This document shows, piece after piece, positions 1 to 7,376 of a DNA stretch of 64,000 nt. The position numbers were made by a program, and so were the translations under genes. Below the pieces are notes generated by a model, which was given only the letters and a program-made list of their open reading frames with translations, did no database searches and was not told the DNA's origin. The stretch is from CAVQJU01 sp963729215 (GTDB taxonomy: Bacteria > Acidobacteriota > Vicinamibacteria > Vicinamibacterales > CAVVIG01), in assembly GCA_963729215.1 (NCBI GenBank), contig CAVSND010000012.1:22855-86854 (forward strand), in the 5' to 3' direction. The stretch's first letter is position 1. Every line of letters starts with the position of its first letter.

Positions 1-46
1 GCACTCGACGGCGTACGCTAAGATGCGGGCTTCCGAGGAGTTCCCC

Positions 47-202
47 ATGTCCCGCGCTCTGCTCGCCGCCGTTCTTGCCATCGTCGCCACATCCGCCGGC
101 CTGGTCTGGCTGGCGCTCAAGGCTAACCGCACGCCGACCGAAGACCGCGTGACCGGCAACGTGCTGGCGCGCATCAATGCCGAGTACCGGGACGAGCTAT
201 AA
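47..202 (+). CDS. Small single-pass membrane protein, 51 aa
   Basis: An ATG at 47 is preceded by a good GAGGAG ribosome site (35-40). The 51-residue product begins with a hydrophobic stretch (about residues 3-24, rich in Leu, Ala and Val) and then a short charged tail with several Arg, Glu and Asp. This looks like a signal anchor with a small cytoplasmic or periplasmic tail. It ends 58 bases before the dienelactone hydrolase start, on the same strand, so the two may share a transcript. I recognise no family. The call rests on the ribosome site, the clean hydrophobic/charged layout and the lack of competing genes, not on homology. Confidence 0.5.
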   Translation: MSRALLAAVLAIVATSAGLVWLALKANRTPTEDRVTGNVLARINAEYRDEL

Positions 203-260
203 AGGTCGCACATCGGGATTTGCAGGGGCGCCCCGCTCGGGGCCGCCACCAGGAGGAAGC

Positions 261-1139
261 ATGAGCGAGGAAAAGAAGACGACCGAAGAGCAGAGTGAAC
301 TGTCGCGACGTGATTTCGTCGCCATGGGCATCGCGGCGGGCATCGTCGCCGCCTCGGGTGCGGCGTCGGCAGCGGATATGCCCGTGACCGAGAAGGACGT
401 CGACATCAAGACGCCGGACGGCACGTGCAACGCGGCGTTCATTCATCCGACCACCGGGTCGCATCCCGGCGTCATCATCTGGGCGGACGCCTTCGGCCTG
501 CGCCCGGTGCTGCGCGAGATGGGGCGGAGCCTGGCGAAGGAAGGCTACTCGGTGCTCGTGCCGAATCCCTTCTATCGCGTCGTGCGGGATGCGGGACTCG
601 ATCCGCGCACGTTCGACTTCAGCAACACGACCGACCGCGCGAAACTGACGCCGCTGATGGGGTCGGTCAACGCGCCTGGCGCGGCCGAGAAGGATGCGCT
701 CGCGTTCATCGCGTGGCTCGATCAGCAGAAGGAAGTCGACAAGTCCAAGAAAATCGGCACGCAGGGCTACTGCATGGGCGGCCCGCTCGTGATGCGGACC
801 GCGGCTTCGTCCGAGCGCATCGGCGCCGGCGGATCGTTCCACGGCGGCGGCCTCGTCAGCGCTCAGCCGAACAGCCCGCACCTGCTGGCGCCCAAGATCC
901 ACGCGCGCATGTACTTCGGCATCGCGAAGAACGACGACGAGGGGCAGCCCGATGCGAAGGACAAGCTGAAGGAAGCGATGGCGGCGGCGAAGGTGCCGGC
1001 GGAGATCGAGGTCTATCCGTCTCAGCACGGCTGGTGCATGAGCGATTTCACGAAGCCGCCGACGCCGATCTACGACAAGGCCCAGGCCGAGCGCGCGTGG
1101 GGGAAGCTCCTCGCGCTCTACAAGACGGCACTGGCCTAA
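261..1139 (+). CDS. Tat-exported dienelactone hydrolase family protein
   Basis: This is an alpha/beta hydrolase of the dienelactone hydrolase family, which opens lactone or ester bonds with a Cys-Asp-His triad. The start at 261 follows an AGGAGGAAGC ribosome site; upstream in-frame starts lack one. The N-terminus carries a twin-arginine signal (SRRDFVAMG, about residues 15-23) followed by an Ala/Gly-rich hydrophobic core ending near AASAAD, so the enzyme is probably exported folded. The nucleophile elbow is GYCMGG with Cys171. The probable Asp lies in AKNDDE (about 225-226), and the His in SQHGW is residue 256. The length (292 aa including signal) fits the family. The substrate is not predictable from sequence. 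Confidence 0.9.
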   Translation: MSEEKKTTEEQSELSRRDFVAMGIAAGIVAASGAASAADMPVTEKDVDIKTPDGTCNAAFIHPTTGSHPGVIIWADAFGLRPVLREMGRSLAKEGYSVLVPNPFYRVVRDAGLDPRTFDFSNTTDRAKLTPLMGSVNAPGAAEKDALAFIAWLDQQKEVDKSKKIGTQGYCMGGPLVMRTAASSERIGAGGSFHGGGLVSAQPNSPHLLAPKIHARMYFGIAKNDDEGQPDAKDKLKEAMAAAKVPAEIEVYPSQHGWCMSDFTKPPTPIYDKAQAERAWGKLLALYKTALA

Positions 1140-1153
1140 AACGCCTCTGGAAA

Positions 1154-1255
1154 TCTAGTCATCTCATCATCTGGTTATCTGGTCATCGTTGATCAATCTG
1201 GAAATCTTGCAATTTCCAAACGATGACCAGATGACTAAATGACCAGATGACTAGA
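1154..1255. repeat. Imperfect inverted repeat, 37-bp arms, between convergent genes
   Basis: The arms at 1154-1190 and 1219-1255 are reverse complements at 32 of 37 positions, separated by 28 bases. Each arm is built from repeated GATGACCAGATGACTA-like words, so it also has internal direct repetition. The element lies just after the hydrolase stop, and its right arm overlaps the stop codon of the minus-strand malonyl-CoA decarboxylase. It could act as a bidirectional terminator, or be a member of a dispersed REP/MITE-like family. No second copy is obvious elsewhere in this window. Confidence 0.7.
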
Positions 1256-2543
1256 TTCGATCGCCGGAACGGCGCGTTGCCGTGGCGGCGATCATCTGCA
1301 GCTGGCGGGACGCGGCAATCCTGCCGTCGCGTATGAACGCCTCATGATTGCGCTCCAGATCCGCGACGATGTAGCGATAGTTCACCATCAGGCCGAGCGA
1401 CTGCCGCAGCCCCTGGTCGGACGCGTCGGCCATCCAGTTGAGCCGTTCCGCCCGCGCGCCGTTGGCCAGGTGAAAGCGGGCGACGGAGTCGACGGGCCGT
1501 CGCTGGTCCTTCGCGAACAGCAAATACCTCGCACCCAGATTCAGGACTTCGGGTTTCAGCCCGGACGGAATCGCCGCGACGGCGGCGTCCGGCGCCTCCA
1601 GCGACTGGAGGTACTGCCGCAGGTCGGGCGACAGCTGAGACGAGGTGCTCTCGCTCTTGAGCCACCGGCAGAACCCGGGCATCGGAGAAAGCGACGCGAA
1701 GATCCGGATGCCGGGCAAATCCCGGCCAACGTCCTCGACGACCTGCTTGATCAACGAATTGCCAAAGGAGATGCCGTGCAGTCCCGCCTGGCAGTTGGTG
1801 ATCGAGTAGAAGATCGCCGCATTGGCCTGCCGGACATCGCCAACCGGCGCGTCGGCGTCCAGCAGCGGCTGAACCCGTCCCGTCATTCCCCGCGTCAACG
1901 CGACTTCGACGAAGATGAGCGGTTCGTCGGGCAGCGCCGGATGAAAGAAGGCGTAGCAGCGCCGATCCTCCTGCAGCCGCCGCCGGAGGTCGTGCCAGTC
2001 CCGGATCTGATGCACGGCTTCGTACGCAATGAGCTTTTCCAGGACGGCCGCCGGGGAATGCCAGTCGATCTGCCGGAGCACGAGAAATCCGCGGTTGAAC
2101 CACGAACGGAACAAGTGCGCCAGATCGCGGTCGATGCCCGATCGATCAGGATGCTCCTTCAGCGTGTCGCGGACTTTCCGCCTGAGGTCGATGAGCGCGC
2201 CCGTCGCCATTGGAGCGACGTTCAGCCTGCGAAAGAGCTCCAGGCGAGGCGATTCCACCGCCATCTGCAACTCGGCAAGCGTCGCGTCGCCCGGCTGCGC
2301 CCTGTATGCGTCGATCGCGCCGCCAATTCGGCGTTCGTCGGGAGCGAAGGTTCCGGCGAGCAGGTCGAGAAAGTGTTCCAGGGCGTCGCCCTGCAGTCTC
2401 GAGTACGTCACGAGCGCTTCAACCGCCAGGCGCCTGCCTGACACCTCCGCACGCTCGGACAGGAGCGCCCGGAACATATCGATAGTCTTCTTTGCGTCTC
2501 TCGTCGCCGTCGTCGTGGCCGTGCTGCCGGAGCGGCCGGCCAT
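1251..2543 (-). CDS. Malonyl-CoA decarboxylase
   Basis: This enzyme converts malonyl-CoA to acetyl-CoA and CO2, acting in malonate use or in controlling malonyl-CoA levels in the cytoplasm. The 430-residue product has the helical N-terminal domain and the acyltransferase-like C-terminal domain of the family. The conserved SLSPMPGF segment holds the probable catalytic Ser, and FHLANGA holds the probable catalytic His. It is followed by the family-typical NWMADxSxxGLRQS...MVNY stretch. The frame stays open far upstream (to 3266), but that part is antisense-like readthrough over the neighbouring gene, so the ATG at 2543 is preferred. No strong ribosome site is visible there, and a start a few codons further in (at MFRALLSE) is possible. 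It lies 62 bases after the secreted-family gene on the same strand. Confidence 0.88.
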   Translation of the reverse strand: MAGRSGSTATTTATRDAKKTIDMFRALLSERAEVSGRRLAVEALVTYSRLQGDALEHFLDLLAGTFAPDERRIGGAIDAYRAQPGDATLAELQMAVESPRLELFRRLNVAPMATGALIDLRRKVRDTLKEHPDRSGIDRDLAHLFRSWFNRGFLVLRQIDWHSPAAVLEKLIAYEAVHQIRDWHDLRRRLQEDRRCYAFFHPALPDEPLIFVEVALTRGMTGRVQPLLDADAPVGDVRQANAAIFYSITNCQAGLHGISFGNSLIKQVVEDVGRDLPGIRIFASLSPMPGFCRWLKSESTSSQLSPDLRQYLQSLEAPDAAVAAIPSGLKPEVLNLGARYLLFAKDQRRPVDSVARFHLANGARAERLNWMADASDQGLRQSLGLMVNYRYIVADLERNHEAFIRDGRIAASRQLQMIAATATRRSGDRI

Positions 2544-2605
2544 GATGGCGACGAGGCGCGCCAGGAAAGGAGGGCGCGCGCGCGGGGCCGGCAACGGCGT
2601 TGGCC

Positions 2606-3589
2606 TTATCTGCCGGAGACCGACGGCACGTCGGCGGCGCGCGATGCGGTCAGCATGTTCTTCATCGCGTAGTTGCCCTCGTGGCACGCGTACTCGAACA
2701 TGCCGGCCTGCTGCGGCCGCAAGTCGAGCGCGGCGGTCCAGGGACGGGACCAGGTATCCGGATCCTCGACCGTCACCTCGTACCTCAGTCCGCCGTCGGG
2801 TGTCCGCTTGTAGCGCTCGACCAGGTGAAGGCCGGCGCCCGATCCGCGGTAATTGTCCTTCGAGTTGAAGTTCGTGACGTCCACAACGAGCGTATCGCCT
2901 TCCCAGCGTCCGCGCGAGTCGCCCAGGTACTGCCGGACATCGGCGGGCAGATGCGGCCGCGGCGTCGTGGGGATGACGCGCGTTTCGTGAATCATCTCGT
3001 ACGTGACGGCGACGAATCCCTGACCCTGCACGATGCGTGTGTTGGCGTTGTAGACCGCAGGAAAGATCGCGTTCGGCACGCCGCGCGTGATGCACCGCTG
3101 GTAGAGGCCCATGTCTTCCGGGCCGTTGAACGGTCCGTTGTCGAGCGCGCCCCGGCCCGCGGCCCGCAGGCGGAGTACACCGGCGGGCGAGATTTCCGGC
3201 ACCCGGCCGTTCGGGGGATCGATGACGATCGAGGTGCGCCTGGAGGCCGTGCCGCGCTCGAGCCACGTTGGCGGCGGCGATGTGGCCGAGCCGACCTGGC
3301 CCGCACGCGCCGTGTCGGCCGTCTCGGGGTCGAAATCCGCGTTGTCGCTTTTCAGCTGGTTGCGGGCCTGGGCTTCGCGCTGCGCGAATTCTTCATCGGT
3401 CAGCCGCTCGCGCGTGCCGAACTCCGCCGGCCGCTCGAAGGGCACGCCCAGCTCCGCCTGGCTCGTCCACGTGCCCTCCAGATCCGGTTCGCCCCACGCT
3501 GTACGCGGCGCTTTCCAATCGGCTGCGGCGAGCGACATCAGCCCGCCCATCATTACCGCGACCGCCGACGCCATCAGCGTGGTCTTCAT
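2606..3589 (-). CDS. Secreted protein of an expanded unknown family (copy 1, CHEGNY type)
   Basis: The 327-residue product has a cleavable signal peptide (MKTTLMASAVAVMMGGLMSLAAA). It shares marked motifs with four other proteins here: WGEPDLEGTW near the N-terminus, a PPNGRVPE-type segment, IHETRVIP, GRWEGDTLVVDVTNF, a DPDTWSRPWT segment, and a C-terminal FEYACHEGNYAMKN. I know no function for this family; it is common in Acidobacteria-type genomes. The start at 3589 is chosen because GGAG lies at a normal distance upstream. An ATG four codons earlier has no ribosome site. It lies between the serine hydrolase and malonyl-CoA decarboxylase on the same strand, possibly co-transcribed. Confidence 0.82.
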   Translation of the reverse strand: MKTTLMASAVAVMMGGLMSLAAADWKAPRTAWGEPDLEGTWTSQAELGVPFERPAEFGTRERLTDEEFAQREAQARNQLKSDNADFDPETADTARAGQVGSATSPPPTWLERGTASRRTSIVIDPPNGRVPEISPAGVLRLRAAGRGALDNGPFNGPEDMGLYQRCITRGVPNAIFPAVYNANTRIVQGQGFVAVTYEMIHETRVIPTTPRPHLPADVRQYLGDSRGRWEGDTLVVDVTNFNSKDNYRGSGAGLHLVERYKRTPDGGLRYEVTVEDPDTWSRPWTAALDLRPQQAGMFEYACHEGNYAMKNMLTASRAADVPSVSGR

Positions 3590-3662
3590 GTCGTTCTCCA
3601 TCGGATCGAGAGGAGCTGGTCCGAGAATAGCACGGAGATTCAGCGCCGGTCTGAGTCGACGC

Positions 3663-4937
3663 TCACTTCTTCAAGCCGCCAGCGGAGGGATCAACGAACG
3701 CCTGGTAAACGAGAGCTGGTACCTTCTCGCGAACGTCGGTCGCATTGGGCAGCAGCTGAACCATGAGTAAGATCGTCAACCGCGCTTCGGGATCGATCCG
3801 ATAGACCGTCCCGTACGCGCCGCCCCACCCGAACGCGCCAACCGAGTCCATGCCATTGGCGCCGTAGCGATCGGTCGTTTCGAACCCGAGCCCGAAGCCG
3901 AGTCCGTTCGTCGAATGGAGCGTGCCCACCTGGTTCGTACGCATCAGCTGCACCGTCCGGGGCGCGAGGATCCGCACGCCGCCGAGCTGTCCGCCACCTC
4001 GAATCATCTCGAGAAAACGGCTGTAGTCGCGCGCCGTGGACAGCAGGCCTGCACCGCCGGCGAAGCTGCGACGCGGGCCGTCGACGTAGTTCCCCTGGCC
4101 TTTCGGACCGTCGGCTGCGCGGACGGCCTTCCCGTCAGGCCCGCTCGCGTAGACAGCCGCCAGGCGGCTGCGATCCTCGGGGCGCAGGAAGAACCGCGTG
4201 TCCTTCATGCCGAGCGGCTCGGTGATCCGGGTGCGTACGAACTCGTCGAGCGGTGTTCCCGACGCCCGCTCGACGACACAGCCGAGCACATCGGTGTTGT
4301 AGCCGTACACCCAGGCTTCGCCAGGCTGCGCGACGAAGGGCAGCGTGCCGAGACGTTCCATCGTCTCGCAGATCGGCTCGCTCTTGTCGGCCGTATACCA
4401 CCCGAGTCCCGCTGCCGGGCCGAGTCCCTTGGGTTCGTACCGCGCGGCCACCAGGTTCTCGGTGCCGTAGGAGATGCCTGCGGTATGTGTCAGCAGATCG
4501 CGGATCGTGATGGGACGCCTGGCGGGAACGATCGTGACGCCGTTGTCGCCCGGCACCGCGACGCTCGTCTTTGCAAACGTCGGGATGAAACGGCTCACCG
4601 GATCGTTGAGCCCGATCCTGCCTTCTTCGACGAGCGCCAGCACCGCCGTGCTCGTGATCGCCTTCGACTGCGACGCAATACGGAAGATCGTATCGGTCGT
4701 CATTCGGCGGCCGGCTTCCCTGTCGCTCCACCCGACCGCGCGTTCGTACACGGTCTGGCCGTCGCGCAGGACGAGGACCACGGCGCCGGCGACACGCTCC
4801 TCGTCCACGTACTGCTGAAGCCCGTGATCGAGCCGGGCAAGACGTTCCGCGGAGAAGCCGAGAGATGCCGGACCCTGCGCGGCAACCGGCAGAGCACATG
4901 CCGCGACCGCGACGAAGAGCCAACTCCTGATCCTCAC
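3663..4937 (-). CDS. Secreted serine beta-lactamase-like hydrolase (class C/esterase family)
   Basis: A 424-residue member of the beta-lactamase/penicillin-binding-protein-fold serine hydrolases. The GTG start at 4937 is preceded by GGAGGGGG, and it opens a signal peptide (RIRSWLFVAVAACALPVAAQG). The catalytic SxxK is in RIASQSKAI. The second motif region is VYGYNTDVLG, as in EstB-type esterases rather than true AmpC enzymes. HTAGISYG and GWGGAYG are also typical of the family. Probable roles are esterase, D-aminopeptidase or cell-wall-fragment hydrolysis; antibiotic resistance is not supported. It is the first gene of a minus-strand run (3 genes) and is divergent from the broken gene at 5122. 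Confidence 0.85.
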   Translation of the reverse strand: MRIRSWLFVAVAACALPVAAQGPASLGFSAERLARLDHGLQQYVDEERVAGAVVLVLRDGQTVYERAVGWSDREAGRRMTTDTIFRIASQSKAITSTAVLALVEEGRIGLNDPVSRFIPTFAKTSVAVPGDNGVTIVPARRPITIRDLLTHTAGISYGTENLVAARYEPKGLGPAAGLGWYTADKSEPICETMERLGTLPFVAQPGEAWVYGYNTDVLGCVVERASGTPLDEFVRTRITEPLGMKDTRFFLRPEDRSRLAAVYASGPDGKAVRAADGPKGQGNYVDGPRRSFAGGAGLLSTARDYSRFLEMIRGGGQLGGVRILAPRTVQLMRTNQVGTLHSTNGLGFGLGFETTDRYGANGMDSVGAFGWGGAYGTVYRIDPEARLTILLMVQLLPNATDVREKVPALVYQAFVDPSAGGLKK

Positions 4938-5121
4938 GTCCCCCTCCTCAACGCTTGCGTGGCGTCGCGTCCCCAATCGCGGCTCAAACCGGATGACCGG
5001 GATCCATCGGACCCGTTTGGCGCGTAGTATAACGCCCGTTCCCGGCCGCTCACGCCCCGGTAACGTGTCACTGCCGCCGCAGGCTGGCGGGAAGCGCGAC
5101 AGCGGCCGTATAGTGGGCGGC

Positions 5122-6178
5122 ATGAAATTCCCGTTCGCTCGACGCCCGCACCGATCGATGCGGGTCGCGGGCACGCCGCGGCATTGCTGTTTCCACTCGC
5201 GATGCTGGTTTCAACACCAGCCTTCGCCCAGACGGCCGCCATCGCCGGCTCGATCACCGATCATTACGGCATCATCGTCCCGAGGGCGCCGGTGGAAGTG
5301 AAGGAGTCGGCGACGCGGTCGGTGTATTCGACGCTGGCAGACAACGAGGGACGTTACTCGCTGACGGGATTGCAGCCGGGCACCTACGTCGTCTCCATCG
5401 ACTGGATCGCGTTCAGGAAGTTCCAGCGCGAGGACGTCGTCCTCACGCGCGGCCAGAAACTGCGGCTCGACATCCGGCTCGAAGACGGCGAGACGCTGAA
5501 CACGCCTGGCGAATTGTATTTCCGCCACGCGGCCGAGCCGCCGCTGAAAGGACCTGCGCCCCGCGGGTGGGATGGCAGGCCCGATTTCTCGGGCCTGTGG
5601 CTGCCGGCGACCGACCCTCACCCGTGAGATGCCGGAAGTTCTGCCCGCGGCCGCGGCCGTGATGAAGCAGCGCGCGGCGGCGGGGATGCCATCGCCACGA
5701 GCGTTCTGCCTCCCGTCGGGCATCGTGCCGGACGACGGAGTTCGATCTGGTGAAGTTCGTGCAGACGACGAACCTGCTGGTGATGCTGGTCGAGGGCGGC
5801 GATCCCGGGTTCCGTCAGATCTTCCTGGATGGCCGGGGCCATCCGAAAGACGTGGTCCCGACCTGGCTGGGCCACTCGACGGGCGCGTGGAAGGGCGACA
5901 CGCTGGTCGTCGACACGATTGGTTTCAACGACAAAGTCTGGCTGTCGTTCAACGGTCCGCTCAGCGGCCTTCCCCAGACCGAAGCGATGCACATCGTCGA
6001 GCGGATGCGCCGTCCGACCCTGGGACGGCTCGAGATCGAGTTCACGATCGACGACCCGGGCGTGCTGGCGAAGCCCTGGACGATTCGGCGCATGCTGACG
6101 CTGGCGCCGGACGAAGAAATCCATGAATACATCTGCAACGAGAACAATCGGGATCCGCAACATATGGGGAACAAGTAA
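5122..6178 (+). pseudogene. Frameshifted carboxypeptidase-regulatory domain fused to secreted-family domain (copy 2, CNEN type)
   Basis: Three frames must be joined to read one protein. An ATG at 5122 starts a signal peptide that shifts frame near 5170 and continues as FPLAMLVSTPAFAQ. A carboxypeptidase-regulatory-like (Ig-fold) domain follows (about nt 5230-5500, with the usual NEGRYSLTGLQPGTYVV). Then PDFSGLW opens the unknown secreted-family domain, which shifts frame near 5620 and again near 5745. It ends with TGAWKGDTLVVDTIGFND and EYICNENNRD. The second half matches the intact protein at 51570. Whether the breaks are real or base-calling errors cannot be decided here. The final TAA is one base before the GTG of the next gene. 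Confidence 0.7.
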
Positions 6179-6179
6179 C

Positions 6180-7274
6180 GTGTTGCGCCGGGCCGTCGGT
6201 CTCCTCGCGCTGTGCGCGTCTGTCGTGACCGCCGCTGCGGGACAAGGGACATATCCCAAGCCGACCGAACTGCCCAATCCGTACCGGCTCGTCGAACACT
6301 GGCCGACACTGCCGCCAGAGATGAACGGCGGCCGCTGGGGCGAAGTCATCCGCGTGGATGTCGACGCGAAGGGCAGCGTGTGGGTCTTCCACCGGTGCTT
6401 CAACGTCGTGCCGGCGGGCTCGGCAACCTGCGTCGGCCGCGGTCCGGCGAATCCGCCGATTCTGGAATTCAGTCCTGCGGGCAAGCTGCTCAGGAGCTTC
6501 GGCGCCGGACTGTTCGCGTATCCCCACGGGTTCACCGTCGACAGAGACGGCAACCTGTGGGCGACCGACGTCAACGATCAGCCGGCGATCCTCGGCATGT
6601 CCGCGAAAAACGCCGCCGGCGTGGTGATGGGCCAGGAGGTTCTGAAACTGAGCCCCGATGGCAAGATCCTGATGACCCTGGGAACGCCCGGCGTCGGGGG
6701 AACGGGGCCGAATGCGTTCGACCGGCCAACCGGAGTGGCGGTTGCCGCCTCAGGCGACGTCTTCGTCGCCGACGGCCACGCGCCGAATCAGCACAACGCC
6801 GCGCGGATCGTCAAGTTTTCGAGAGACGGGCGCTTCGTCAAAGCGTGGGGCCAGAAGGGATCCGCCCCTGGCGAGCTCGACGAACCGCACGACATCTTCA
6901 TCGGCGGCTCGCGCGGCTGGGTGTACGTCGCGGACCGGAGGAACCGGCGGGTCCAGGTTTTCGATCAGGACGGCCGCTTCATCGCCGCGTGGACGCAATT
7001 CGGACAGCCCAGCGCCGTATTCGTCGGCAGCGACGACACGATCTACGTCGGCTCGTCGTTCCAGGACGAGACGCGGAAGAAGGGCGAGCTGCGCGGCATC
7101 GTCGTCGGAAACGCCATCACGGGCGCGCTGTCCGCCTTCATCCCTGATCCGACCGACCTGGACACGGTTGTCGCCGGCACATCGGCATCAGGTATCGCGG
7201 CGGATAACATGGGATCGATCTACGCGGCCGACGTCGGCGCGCACAACCTGCGCAAGTACATCAAGGTCAGGTAG
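6180..7274 (+). CDS. Secreted NHL-repeat six-bladed beta-propeller protein
   Basis: The GTG at 6180 begins one base after the preceding stop and has GGGGA about nine bases upstream, so translation is probably coupled. The start opens a signal peptide (LLALCASVVTAAAGQG). The 364-residue product contains repeated NHL-type blades: a PHGFTVDRDGNLWATD blade, FDRPTGVAVAASGDVFVADG, LDEPHDIFIGG..WVYVADRRNRRVQVFD, and SGIAADNMGSIYAADVG. Such propellers resemble the peptidyl-alpha-hydroxyglycine lyase fold, but catalytic metal ligands cannot be confirmed. The role is probably extracellular or periplasmic binding. It lies directly after the frame-broken fusion gene. Confidence 0.82.
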   Translation: MLRRAVGLLALCASVVTAAAGQGTYPKPTELPNPYRLVEHWPTLPPEMNGGRWGEVIRVDVDAKGSVWVFHRCFNVVPAGSATCVGRGPANPPILEFSPAGKLLRSFGAGLFAYPHGFTVDRDGNLWATDVNDQPAILGMSAKNAAGVVMGQEVLKLSPDGKILMTLGTPGVGGTGPNAFDRPTGVAVAASGDVFVADGHAPNQHNAARIVKFSRDGRFVKAWGQKGSAPGELDEPHDIFIGGSRGWVYVADRRNRRVQVFDQDGRFIAAWTQFGQPSAVFVGSDDTIYVGSSFQDETRKKGELRGIVVGNAITGALSAFIPDPTDLDTVVAGTSASGIAADNMGSIYAADVGAHNLRKYIKVR

Positions 7275-7376
7275 CGGCTCGTAGCGCCCCGTTACGTTTT
7301 CCTTACCAACTGAATCCAGCTGCGCCTTGACCGTCGCGAGGGCGCGTATGATCGAAGATGGATCTGGTTTCGAGCG

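Noticed and set aside
2544..3266. N-terminal extension of malonyl-CoA decarboxylase to 3266
   Set aside because: The extra 241 codons lie antiparallel-frame over the secreted-family gene and are Arg/Pro-rich with no family match; a start at 2543 gives the normal length.
3663..4937. A class C beta-lactamase that gives antibiotic resistance
   Set aside because: The SxxK is present but the second motif (YGYNTDVLG) follows esterase-type relatives and the family is broad, so resistance is not supported.
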